From contig JAGXSV010000036.1 of NCBI GenBank assembly GCA_018333605.1, forward strand, positions 1 to 41,930: a DNA stretch of 41,930 bases, read 5' to 3'. Below are positions 34,857-41,930 of the stretch, in pieces. Below the pieces are notes generated by a model. The model worked only from the letters and a program-made list of their open reading frames with translations, made no database searches and was not told where the DNA came from. The position numbers were made by a program, and so were the translations under genes. Source of the DNA: Hydrogenophaga sp. (lineage in GTDB: Bacteria > Pseudomonadota > Gammaproteobacteria > Burkholderiales > Burkholderiaceae_C). Position 1 is the stretch's first letter; each line of letters opens with the position of its first letter.

Positions 34857-35881
34857 ACACCGCCACCTTGCACCCGCCATTGACAGATGCTCGGGCAACT
34901 TCTGCGCGCCCGTTGTGGCTGGCGGTGGGCCTGGTGTTGTGCGGCGGCGTGCTGGCGGTGCTGGGGCTGGGCGTGGGCAGCACCGGGCTGGAGGCGGTGT
35001 GGAACATGCTGGCCGACCCGGTGGCGGCGCAGATTGTGTGGGAGATCCGTGCGCCACGCACCGTGGGCGCGTTTGCCGCCGGCGCCTTGCTGGGGCTGGC
35101 CGGCGCGGTGGCGCAGGGCCTGTTTCGCAACCCCTTGGCCGATCCGTTTTTGCTGGGCAGTGCCTCGGGCGCCTCGCTGGGTGTGGCGCTGGCCCTGGCG
35201 GGGCTGGGCGTGTCGCCGTTTGCCACTGGGTGGGTGGTGCGCCTGGGGCTCACCGGCGCGGCTTTTGTGGGGGCGGTGCTGGCGGTGCTGCTCACGCTGG
35301 CGCTGGCGCGTGGGGTGCAGCACACGCTGCGGCTGCTGCTGGCCGGCGTGGTGGTCGGGGTGGTACTCGGTGCGCTTACCTCGCTGGTCACGCTCACCAC
35401 GCCCGATATCTTGCAGGCCATGCAGGCCTTCATGTTGGGCTCTACCGGGTTTGTGGGCTGGGCGTCTTGCGCGTTGATGGCCGGCATTGGTTTCGTGTGC
35501 CTGTTGCTGTCCTGGGGCTTGTCGCGCGTGCTCGACGGGCTGGCGCTGGGCGAGTCCACCGCGCTCAGCCTGGGCCTGCCGCTGGGGCCGCTGCGCGCGG
35601 CGTTGGTGGGTGTGCTGGCCCTGGCCACCGGCACCGCCGTGGCGCAGACCGGGCTGATTGCCTTTGTGGGCCTGGCCGCGCCGCACCTGGTGCGCGCGGT
35701 GGTGAAAACCACCCACGCCTGGCTGGTGCTCCTGGCCAGCCTCATGGGCGGCGTGTTGCTGATGCTGGCCGACACCCTGGCCCGTGGCCTGCTGGCGCCC
35801 CAGGAGCTGCCTGTGGGCGTGCTCACGGCGGTGCTGGGCGGTGGCTACCTGCTGTGGCTCATGCGCAAGCGGGTGGGGTGA
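34853..35881 (+). CDS. btuC: Cobalamin ABC permease BtuC (FecCD family)
   Basis: A 342-residue inner-membrane protein with about ten hydrophobic segments and FecCD blocks: EIRAPRTVGAFAAGALLGLA, NPLADPFLLGSASGASLG, LAGVVVGVVLGAL, and GLIAFVGLAAPHLVRAV. The GTG start overlaps the btuF stop (GTGA); an ATG 21 bases upstream in the same frame (34832) is possible but lies within btuF. It pairs with BtuD for B12 import. Confidence 0.92.
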   Translation: MNTATLHPPLTDARATSARPLWLAVGLVLCGGVLAVLGLGVGSTGLEAVWNMLADPVAAQIVWEIRAPRTVGAFAAGALLGLAGAVAQGLFRNPLADPFLLGSASGASLGVALALAGLGVSPFATGWVVRLGLTGAAFVGAVLAVLLTLALARGVQHTLRLLLAGVVVGVVLGALTSLVTLTTPDILQAMQAFMLGSTGFVGWASCALMAGIGFVCLLLSWGLSRVLDGLALGESTALSLGLPLGPLRAALVGVLALATGTAVAQTGLIAFVGLAAPHLVRAVVKTTHAWLVLLASLMGGVLLMLADTLARGLLAPQELPVGVLTAVLGGGYLLWLMRKRVG

Positions 35882-35885
35882 TGCC

Positions 35886-36701
35886 ATGCTGAACACAGCC
35901 ATCACCGCACAGCCACAACCCCTTGCTGCGTTGCAAACGCTGAACCTGCATGCCACGCTGGGTGTGGGCCACAACCAGCGCCATGTGCTGCAGGGCGTGA
36001 ACCTGGCGCTGGGCGCTGCCCGCTGGACCAGCATCGTCGGCCCCAACGGCGCGGGCAAGTCCACCTTGCTGCGCGCGCTGGCGGGTGTTTTGCCTTGTCA
36101 GGGCGATGTGCTGTTGCACGGCCAGCCCATGGCGCGCATGGCGCCGCGCGAACGCGCCCGCGCCTTGGCGTGGCTGGCGCAAAGCGGCGCTGGTGAAGCC
36201 AGCGCCGACGACCTCACGGTGTACGACGTGGCCTTGCTCGGGCGCCTGCCGCACCAGGCCTGGCTGGCACCGCCCGGCCCGGCCGATCACGCCGCGGTGG
36301 AGCGCGCGCTGCGCCAGACACAAGCCTGGGACTGGCAGTGCCGCCCGCTGGGCGCGCTATCGGGCGGCGAGCGCCAGCGCGTGCTGCTGGCGCGGTTGCT
36401 GGCGGTGGAAGCCGAGGTGATGCTCATGGACGAACCGCTGGCCAACCTGGACCCACCGCACCAGGCCGACTGGATCGCGCTGGTGCGCAGCCTGGTGGCG
36501 CAGGGCAAAACCGTGGTCAGCGTGCTGCACGAAATCACGCTGGCGCTCATGGCCGACGAGGTGGTGGTGATGCAGCAGGGCCGCATTGTTCACGCGGGAT
36601 CTGCACACGCCGCCGTGGTGCACCGGGCACTGGAGGAAGTGTTCGAGCACCGCATCACCATCCACGCGCTGGGCCCGCGCTGGGTGGCCTTGCCCCAATA
36701 A
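35886..36701 (+). CDS. btuD: Cobalamin ABC transporter ATPase BtuD
   Basis: A 271-residue ATPase: Walker A GPNGAGKSTLL, Q-loop WLAQSG, signature LSGGERQRVLLARLL, Walker B VMLMDEPLANLD and switch His in VLHEITLAL. The start at 35886 (MLNTAI) is 2 bp after an out-of-frame ATG overlapping the btuC stop region; it is the first in-frame ATG after btuC. Its stop is followed by 27 bp before cobO with no terminator. Confidence 0.92.
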   Translation: MLNTAITAQPQPLAALQTLNLHATLGVGHNQRHVLQGVNLALGAARWTSIVGPNGAGKSTLLRALAGVLPCQGDVLLHGQPMARMAPRERARALAWLAQSGAGEASADDLTVYDVALLGRLPHQAWLAPPGPADHAAVERALRQTQAWDWQCRPLGALSGGERQRVLLARLLAVEAEVMLMDEPLANLDPPHQADWIALVRSLVAQGKTVVSVLHEITLALMADEVVVMQQGRIVHAGSAHAAVVHRALEEVFEHRITIHALGPRWVALPQ

Positions 36702-36728
36702 ATTCCCATTTTTTTAGGACATCCACCC

Positions 36729-37310
36729 ATGGAAATTGAATCGGCACCCACCGAGAAGGGCTACGAGAAGCCCGAGGGCGAGCGACGCGGGCTGTTGATC
36801 GTGCACACCGGCGACGGCAAGGGCAAGAGCACGGCCGCCTTTGGTCTGGCCTTGCGCGCCTTTGGCCGCACGCACGTGCACGGCAAGCTGGTGAAGATTT
36901 TTCAGTTCATGAAGGTGCCTTCCGCGCGCTTTGGCGAGCACCGCATGTTTGAGCAGATCGGTATTCCGATCGAAGGACTGGGCGACGGTTTCAGCTGGAA
37001 AAGCCAGGACCTGGAACACTCGGCCCAGCTCGCGCGCGACGGCTGGGAAAAAACCCGCGCCGCCATTTTGAGCGGCGACTATTTCATGGTCACGCTCGAC
37101 GAACTGACCTACCCGCTGATCTACGGCTGGCTGCCGCTGGAGGGCGTGTTGCAAACCCTGCGCGACCGCCCGAAGCACACCCATGTGGTCATCACGGGCC
37201 GGCGCTGCCCGCCTGAAATCATCGAGCTGGCCGACACCGTGACCGAAATGACACTGGTGAAGCACGCCTTCAAGGCGGGTATCCCGGCTCAGCGCGGTAT
37301 TGAAGACTGA
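36729..37310 (+). CDS. cobO: Cob(I)yrinic acid a,c-diamide adenosyltransferase
   Basis: A 193-residue enzyme of the CobA/CobO/BtuR type that adenosylates the corrinoid cobalt. P-loop [19 protein letters not shown] at about residue 32, FQFMK, then [25 protein letters not shown] and [23 protein letters not shown]. The length is usual, and the C-terminal [12 protein letters not shown] is the family end. It closes the B12 set; bioB begins 18 bp later without a terminator, so biotin genes may be on the same transcript. Confidence 0.93.
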   Translation: MEIESAPTEKGYEKPEGERRGLLIVHTGDGKGKSTAAFGLALRAFGRTHVHGKLVKIFQFMKVPSARFGEHRMFEQIGIPIEGLGDGFSWKSQDLEHSAQLARDGWEKTRAAILSGDYFMVTLDELTYPLIYGWLPLEGVLQTLRDRPKHTHVVITGRRCPPEIIELADTVTEMTLVKHAFKAGIPAQRGIED

Positions 37311-37328
37311 CCCACCTGGAGAACCCCG

Positions 37329-38339
37329 ATGACCGTGATCGTTGAAACCCCCGTGACACTGCACCGCCCCGTCAAGAGCGTGTCGAAGACGCCACAGCGC
37401 TGGCCCGTCGCCGAGGTGCAGGCCCTGCTGGACCTGCCGTTGCCCGAGCTGATGCACCGCGCCCAGACCGTGCACCGCGAGCACCACGACCCCACCGAGA
37501 TGGAGCTGGCCACACTGCTGTCGATCAAGACCGGTGGCTGCCCGGAGGACTGCGGCTATTGTCCGCAGTCGGTGCACTATGAGACCGGCGTGCCGGCCAC
37601 CAAGATGATGACGCCCGAGGCCGTGCGCGAGGCCGTGCTGGGCGCCAAGGCGGCGGGTGCGTCGCGCTTCTGCATGGGCGCGGCCTGGCGCGCCCCCACC
37701 GACCGCGACCTGGAGAAGGTCGAAGAGTTGGTGCGGGTGGTCAAGGAAGAAGGCCTGGAAGCCTGCTGCACGCTGGGCATGCTCACGGGCGACCAGGCCC
37801 AGCGCCTCAAGGGCGCCGGGCTGGACTACTACAACCACAACCTCGACACCGCACCCGAGCTGTACGGCAACGTCATCACCACCCGCGACTACCAGGACCG
37901 GCTGGACACCCTGGGCCACGTGCGCGGGGCCGGCATCCATGTGTGCAGCGGTGGCATCGTGGGCATGGGCGAATCGCGCGCTGGGCGCGCCGGTCTGATC
38001 GCGCAGCTGGCCAACCTGGCGCCGTACCCCGAATCGGTGCCGATCAACCACCTGGTCAAGGTGCCGGGCACGCCGCTGGCCGACGAGCCCGACCTCGACC
38101 CGCTGGAGTTTGTGCGCACGGTCGCTGTGGCCCGCATCACCATGCCCAATGCCAAGGTGCGTCTGTCGGCCGGGCGCCGGCAGATGGACGAATCGACCCA
38201 GGTGCTGTGCTTCCTGGCCGGGGCCAATTCCATCTTTTATGGCGACAAGCTGCTGGTGACCGGCAACCCCGACGTGGAGGCCGATCGCGCGCTGCTCCAG
38301 CGCGTGGGCCTGAAAACGCGCCACACCTTCGGCGCTTGA
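37329..38339 (+). CDS. bioB: Biotin synthase BioB
   Basis: A 336-residue radical-SAM enzyme that inserts sulfur into dethiobiotin. The 4Fe-4S motif [11 protein letters not shown] is at about residues 64-74, followed by [32 protein letters not shown] and the Arg of AKVRLSAGR that binds the 2Fe-2S cluster. The length is normal and all cluster ligands are present. The ribosome site GGAGA lies just before the ATG. The next gene, panD-like, starts 11 bp after its stop. Confidence 0.96.
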   Translation: MTVIVETPVTLHRPVKSVSKTPQRWPVAEVQALLDLPLPELMHRAQTVHREHHDPTEMELATLLSIKTGGCPEDCGYCPQSVHYETGVPATKMMTPEAVREAVLGAKAAGASRFCMGAAWRAPTDRDLEKVEELVRVVKEEGLEACCTLGMLTGDQAQRLKGAGLDYYNHNLDTAPELYGNVITTRDYQDRLDTLGHVRGAGIHVCSGGIVGMGESRAGRAGLIAQLANLAPYPESVPINHLVKVPGTPLADEPDLDPLEFVRTVAVARITMPNAKVRLSAGRRQMDESTQVLCFLAGANSIFYGDKLLVTGNPDVEADRALLQRVGLKTRHTFGA

Positions 38340-38350
38340 GGAGATCCCCC

Positions 38351-38767
38351 ATGTTCCGCACCCTGCTGAAATCCAAAATCCACCGCGCCACCGTCACCCA
38401 CTGCGAGCTGCACTACGAAGGCTTCTGCGGCATCGACGAAGACCTGCTGGAGGCGAGCAACATCCGCCCCAACGAACAGGTCCACATCTGGAACGTCAAC
38501 AACGGCGAACGTTTCATCACCTACGCCATCAGGTCGCCGCGCGGCAGCGGCATCATTTCGCTCAACGGCTCGGCCGCCCGGCGCGCCAGCGTGGGCGACC
38601 TGGTGATCATCGCGGCCTTCGGCATGGTGCACGAAGACCAGCTCGACGAGGCCGTGCCGAAGCTGGTGTTCCCCGACGCCGCCAACCGCATCGTCGAGAC
38701 CCGCAGCGAGCCCGCCGGTCCGCAGGCCGGCGACCCGGTCATCCGGCCCCTGGGCGCCGAGCTGTGA
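38351..38767 (+). CDS. panD: PanD-like protein with Ser25 replaced by Phe
   Basis: A 138-residue protein closely similar to aspartate 1-decarboxylase, which makes beta-alanine for pantothenate and CoA. PanD is made as a pro-enzyme, cut between Gly24 and Ser25, and Ser25 becomes the pyruvoyl cofactor. Here the site reads HYEGFCGID: codon 25 (38423-38425) is TTC, Phe. The other active-site residues are in place: K9, Y22, R54, T57, Y58 and N72. With Phe at 25 the usual cleavage cannot yield a pyruvoyl group, so normal activity is not expected. TCC to TTC is one base change, so a recent mutation or sequencing error is possible. It lies in the biotin operon, its stop overlapping the bioA start, which is not a usual place for panD. 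The symbol marks homology only. Confidence 0.88.
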   Translation: MFRTLLKSKIHRATVTHCELHYEGFCGIDEDLLEASNIRPNEQVHIWNVNNGERFITYAIRSPRGSGIISLNGSAARRASVGDLVIIAAFGMVHEDQLDEAVPKLVFPDAANRIVETRSEPAGPQAGDPVIRPLGAEL

Positions 38768-40146
38768 CGCAGCCCGTGTCGGCCAACGCCGCCTGGCGCC
38801 AGCGCAGCCTGGCCGCCGTCTGGCACCCGTGCACGCAGATGAAGCTGCACGCGCCCGAGGGTGTGGCGTTGCCGCTGATTCCCGTGGCGCGGGCCGAAGG
38901 CGTGTGGCTGCACGACCACGAAGGCCGGCGCTACCTCGACGCGATCAGCTCCTGGTGGGTCAACCTGTTCGGCCACAACCACCCCGCGATCCGCGCCGCG
39001 CTCATCGACCAGCTGCACACGCTGGACCACGTGATGCTGGCCGGCTTCACCCATGGGCCGGTGGTGGAGCTCTCCGAGCGCCTGGCCGCGCTGACCGGCC
39101 TTGGCCACGCCTTCTACGGCAGCGACGGCGCCAGCGCCACCGAGATCGCGCTGAAGATGAGCGCCCACCACTGGCGCAACGCGGGCCGGGCCGACAAGTG
39201 CCGGTTCGTCGGCGTGGCCGGGGGTTACCACGGCGAGACCGTGGGCGCGCTGGCCGTGACCGACATCGCGCTGTTCCGCGAAGCCTATGCGCCGCTGGTG
39301 CGGCTGGCCGCCACCGTGCCCAGCCCCGACGCCCGCGGCGCGGCGCCCGGCGAAACCCCGGCCGACGTGGCCGAGCGGGCCGCCGCCGCCCTGGGCGACT
39401 GGCTGGCCGAACACGCGCACGAGACCGCCGCCGTGATCATCGAGCCGCTGATCCAGTGCGCCGCTGGCATGGCCATGCACGACCCCGTGTACCTGCGGCG
39501 CGCGAGAGAACTCTGCGACCAGCACCAGGTGCACCTGGTGCTCGACGAAATCGCGGTCGGCTTCGGCCGCACCGGCACCTTGTTCGCGCACGAGCAGGCG
39601 GGCATCCGGCCCGACTTTCTCTGCCTCTCCAAGGGCCTGACCGGTGGCACGCTGCCGCTGTCGGTGGTGCTCACCACCGACGCGGTGTACGCCGCCTTCT
39701 ACGACGACGAGGTGGCGCGCGGCTTCCTGCATTCGCACAGCTACACCGGCAACCCGCTGGCCTGCCGCGCCGCGCTGGCCACGCTGGACCTGTTTGACCA
39801 GACCGACGCGCTGCGGCAGAACCTGGGCACCAGCGAGCGGCTGGCCGCGCAGTTCGCGCCGATCTCCCACCACCCGCGCGTGCGCCACGCGCGGCGCAAG
39901 GGCATGGTCTTCGCGTGGGACGTGCTCAGCAGCCTGCCCGACTTCGGCCGCCGCTACGCCCGCCACGCGCTGGCGCAGGGGCTGCTGCTGCGGCCCATCG
40001 GCCACACGCTCTACGCCATGCCGCCCTATGTGATCGACGAGGCCGAGGGCGAGCTGCTGGCCCGTGGCGCGCTGACCGCGCTCGACGCCACGCTGGCCGA
40101 AGAGACCGGCCCGGTGCCGGTGAGCGGGGTGCCCGATGGCGTTTAA
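38764..40146 (+). CDS. bioA: Adenosylmethionine-8-amino-7-oxononanoate transaminase BioA
   Basis: A 460-residue PLP enzyme that makes 7,8-diaminopelargonate. HPCTQM near residue 20, [53 protein letters not shown] and the PLP-Lys in CLSKGLTGG are all seen, and [16 protein letters not shown] follows. The start is GTG overlapping the stop of the panD-like gene (GTGA). The bioD start lies 11 bp inside its 3' end. Confidence 0.95.
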   Translation: MTQPVSANAAWRQRSLAAVWHPCTQMKLHAPEGVALPLIPVARAEGVWLHDHEGRRYLDAISSWWVNLFGHNHPAIRAALIDQLHTLDHVMLAGFTHGPVVELSERLAALTGLGHAFYGSDGASATEIALKMSAHHWRNAGRADKCRFVGVAGGYHGETVGALAVTDIALFREAYAPLVRLAATVPSPDARGAAPGETPADVAERAAAALGDWLAEHAHETAAVIIEPLIQCAAGMAMHDPVYLRRARELCDQHQVHLVLDEIAVGFGRTGTLFAHEQAGIRPDFLCLSKGLTGGTLPLSVVLTTDAVYAAFYDDEVARGFLHSHSYTGNPLACRAALATLDLFDQTDALRQNLGTSERLAAQFAPISHHPRVRHARRKGMVFAWDVLSSLPDFGRRYARHALAQGLLLRPIGHTLYAMPPYVIDEAEGELLARGALTALDATLAEETGPVPVSGVPDGV

Positions 40147-40816
40147 CGGCTGCTTCGTCACCGGCACCGACACCGGCGTGGGCAAGACCCTGGTGAGCGC
40201 CGCGCTGCTGCACACGCTGGCGCGCCACCATGCCCGCGTGGTCGGCATGAAGCCGGTGGCGGCCGGCCTGGTGTTGCAAGGTGGCGAGTGGGTGGCGGAA
40301 GACGCGCGGGCCTTGCGCGCCGCGTCTACCGTGGCCGTGCCGCCCGCGCTGGACAACCCGGTGGCGCTGCCCGAGCCGCTGTCGCCCCACCTGGCGGCCG
40401 CGCGCGCGGGCCGGCGCGTGGGCGTGGCCGAGCTGGTGGCGGCGCACCGGGAGCTGCGTGGCCTGGCCGACGTGGTGCTGGTCGAAGGCTCGGGCGGCTG
40501 GCGCGTGCCGCTGAACGAAAACGAGACCCTGGCCGACCTGGCGGTGGCGCTGGCCCTGCCGGTGGTGCTGGTGGTGGGCCTGCGCCTGGGTTGCCTGAAC
40601 CACGCGCTGCTCACCGCCGAAGCCATCCGCGCCGACGGCCTGCAGCTGGCCGGCTGGGTGGCCAACACCGTGGACCCTGCCATGGTCTGCCGCGACGAAA
40701 ACATCGCCACGCTGTGCCAGCGCCTGGGCGCGCCGTTGCTCGGCGTGGTGCCCTGGCAGCCGCACACCCCGGAGGCACGCCAGATCGTGCTGGACCTGCC
40801 TGCAACATGGCAATGA
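40136..40816 (+). CDS. bioD: Dethiobiotin synthetase BioD
   Basis: A 226-residue ATP-dependent carboxylase that closes the ureido ring. P-loop [18 protein letters not shown] at the N-terminus, GMKPVAAGL, the [15 protein letters not shown] block and GWVANTVDP are visible. The ATG lies within the end of bioA with an 11-base overlap. The length is normal. Confidence 0.94.
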   Translation: MAFNGCFVTGTDTGVGKTLVSAALLHTLARHHARVVGMKPVAAGLVLQGGEWVAEDARALRAASTVAVPPALDNPVALPEPLSPHLAAARAGRRVGVAELVAAHRELRGLADVVLVEGSGGWRVPLNENETLADLAVALALPVVLVVGLRLGCLNHALLTAEAIRADGLQLAGWVANTVDPAMVCRDENIATLCQRLGAPLLGVVPWQPHTPEARQIVLDLPATWQ

Positions 40817-40826
40817 AAGGATGGCC

Positions 40827-41930
40827 ATGAGCTGGCTGAACGAATTTGACGAACGCCTCGCCGCGCTGGATGCACAGTCGCTGCGCCGCGTGCGCCGCGC
40901 GGTCAAGCCCGAGCCGGGTGCCCGGCTCAACGTGGACGGCGTGTCGCTGCTGGCCTTCTGCAGCAACGATTACCTGGGCCTGGCGCAAGACCCGCTGCTG
41001 CGCCAGGCGGTGCACGCCGCAGTGGACCGCTACGGCGTGGGCTCCGGTGCCTCGCCCATGGTCAGCGGCCACAGCGTGGCCAACGCCGCGCTGGAACGCG
41101 AGCTGGCCGAGGCCGTGGGCCTGCCGCGCGCGCTGTATTTCTATGCCGGCTACGCCACCAACGCCAGCACCGTGCCGGCCCTGGTGGGTGAGGGCGACGC
41201 GCTGTTTTCCGACGCGCTGAACCACGCCTGCCTGATCGACGGCGCGCGCCTGTCCAAGGCCACGGTGCACCGCTTCCCCCACGGCGACCTGGCCCGGCTC
41301 GACGCCTTGCTGGCGGCCAGCCCGGCGCGCCGCAAGCTGGTGATCAGCGACGCGGTGTTCAGCATGGACGGCGACGTGGCCGACATCACCGGCCTGCACG
41401 CGCTGTGCGAGCGGCACGATGCCTTGCTGCTGCTCGACGACGCACACGGCTTTGGCGTGCTGGGCCCGCAGGGGCGGGGCGCGCTGGCCGCCGCCGGCCT
41501 CACCGGCGCGGGCGCTTCGCCGCGCGTGCTCTACATGGCCACGCTGGGCAAGGCGCTGGGCGTGGCCGGCGCCTTCGTGGCCGGGCCCGAGCGGCTGGTG
41601 GAGTGGCTGCTGCAAAAGACGCGCAGCTACACCTACGCCACCGCCGCGCCGGCCCTGCTGGCCGAGGCCGTGCGCGCCGGCCTGCGCTGCGTGCTCGGTG
41701 CCGAGGGCGAGCGCCGCCGCCAGCACCTGGCCGCGCTGATCGCGCAGCTGCGCCGGGGCCTGGCGCCGGGCGCCCACGCGGCCATCGACGCCGCCGGCTG
41801 GGCGCTCACGCCCTCGGACACCGCGATCCAGCCGCTGGTGATTGGCGACAACGCCGCCGCGCTGGACGTGATGGCGCGCCTGCGTGCGCAGGGCCTGTGG
41901 GTGCCCGCCATCCGCCCGCCCACCGTGCCC
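40827..41930 (+). CDS. bioF: 8-amino-7-oxononanoate synthase BioF (partial, 3' end missing)
   Basis: The first 368 residues of a PLP enzyme that joins pimeloyl-ACP and alanine. [50 protein letters not shown] and the PLP-Lys in [10 protein letters not shown] are present. The start at 40827 (MSWLNEF) has an AAAGG site six bases upstream; a second ATG two codons earlier is in frame. The window ends within the gene, probably about 20-40 codons before its end. It is the fifth gene of the biotin set. Confidence 0.94.
   Translation, partial: MSWLNEFDERLAALDAQSLRRVRRAVKPEPGARLNVDGVSLLAFCSNDYLGLAQDPLLRQAVHAAVDRYGVGSGASPMVSGHSVANAALERELAEAVGLPRALYFYAGYATNASTVPALVGEGDALFSDALNHACLIDGARLSKATVHRFPHGDLARLDALLAASPARRKLVISDAVFSMDGDVADITGLHALCERHDALLLLDDAHGFGVLGPQGRGALAAAGLTGAGASPRVLYMATLGKALGVAGAFVAGPERLVEWLLQKTRSYTYATAAPALLAEAVRAGLRCVLGAEGERRRQHLAALIAQLRRGLAPGAHAAIDAAGWALTPSDTAIQPLVIGDNAAALDVMARLRAQGLWVPAIRPPTVP

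Noticed and set aside
36714-38324. Long minus-strand open frame opposite cobO and bioB
   Set aside because: It is His/Gln/Arg-rich as expected of the reverse of GC-rich genes, while the plus strand carries complete enzymes.
38521-40875. 784-residue minus-strand open frame opposite bioA and bioD
   Set aside because: Same reason: no domains, biased composition and full overlap with well-supported genes.

Overview
The window is high-GC beta-proteobacterial DNA. It most resembles the Comamonadaceae (Hydrogenophaga/Acidovorax-like), judged from a DUF4148 remnant, a Lys/Ala-repeat SWIB protein, a zapB-like/zapA/6S RNA cluster and the RhlE and EttA sequences. No species can be named from the sequence alone.

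Region 1 (1 to about 10,623) is one end of an integrative and conjugative element (ICE) of the clc/PAGI-2-like class, inserted at the 3' end of a tRNA-Gly(UCC) gene at 10,624-10,697. Reading inward from the tRNA it holds a P4-like tyrosine integrase with a long C-terminal extension, a LysR-type effector domain without a DNA-binding domain, a divergent XRE regulator, a MobH-type relaxase (TraI_2), a PrlF/YhaV toxin-antitoxin pair with a clear promoter/operator, DUF3742, a TraG N-terminal-like mating protein, a small membrane protein, a TIGR03755-type protein and a 5'-truncated TIGR03756-type gene. Six tandem 13-bp repeats, resembling an insertion-sequence end, stand before the truncation. The transfer module is therefore probably damaged. 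The other ICE end lies outside the window.

Region 2 (10.7-19.1 kb) is chromosomal. It starts with decayed fragments (LysR C-terminus fused to a DUF4148 gene), then a cupin protein, an endonuclease/exonuclease/phosphatase-family protein, the DEAD-box helicase RhlE, divergent ettA, a DUF1415 protein and an orphan membrane-anchored TAXI protein. Two inverted copies of a roughly 75-bp palindromic intergenic repeat lie next to rhlE and ettA.

Region 3 (19.1-25.1 kb) is a six-gene leftward copper-handling operon: a small His-rich secreted protein, a TolC-like protein, a multicopper oxidase, a cupredoxin, a DUF411 protein and a CusF-like protein. A LuxR-type regulator is encoded divergently.

Region 4 (25.1-29.0 kb) carries a gene-free stretch, the SWIB/histone-like gene, rraA, a TauE/SafE permease, 6S RNA, zapA and a zapB-like gene.

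Region 5 (29.0 kb to the end) is a rightward run of co-oriented, mostly overlapping genes led by a cobalamin riboswitch: btuB-type receptor, cobB, a BtuF-like protein without signal peptide, cobU/cobP, btuF, btuC, btuD and cobO. It continues with 18 bp spacing into bioB, a panD-like gene, bioA, bioD and bioF (cut by the window end). The panD-like product has Phe at position 25 in place of the serine that becomes the pyruvoyl cofactor, while the other known active-site residues are kept. This is the most unusual observation in the window.
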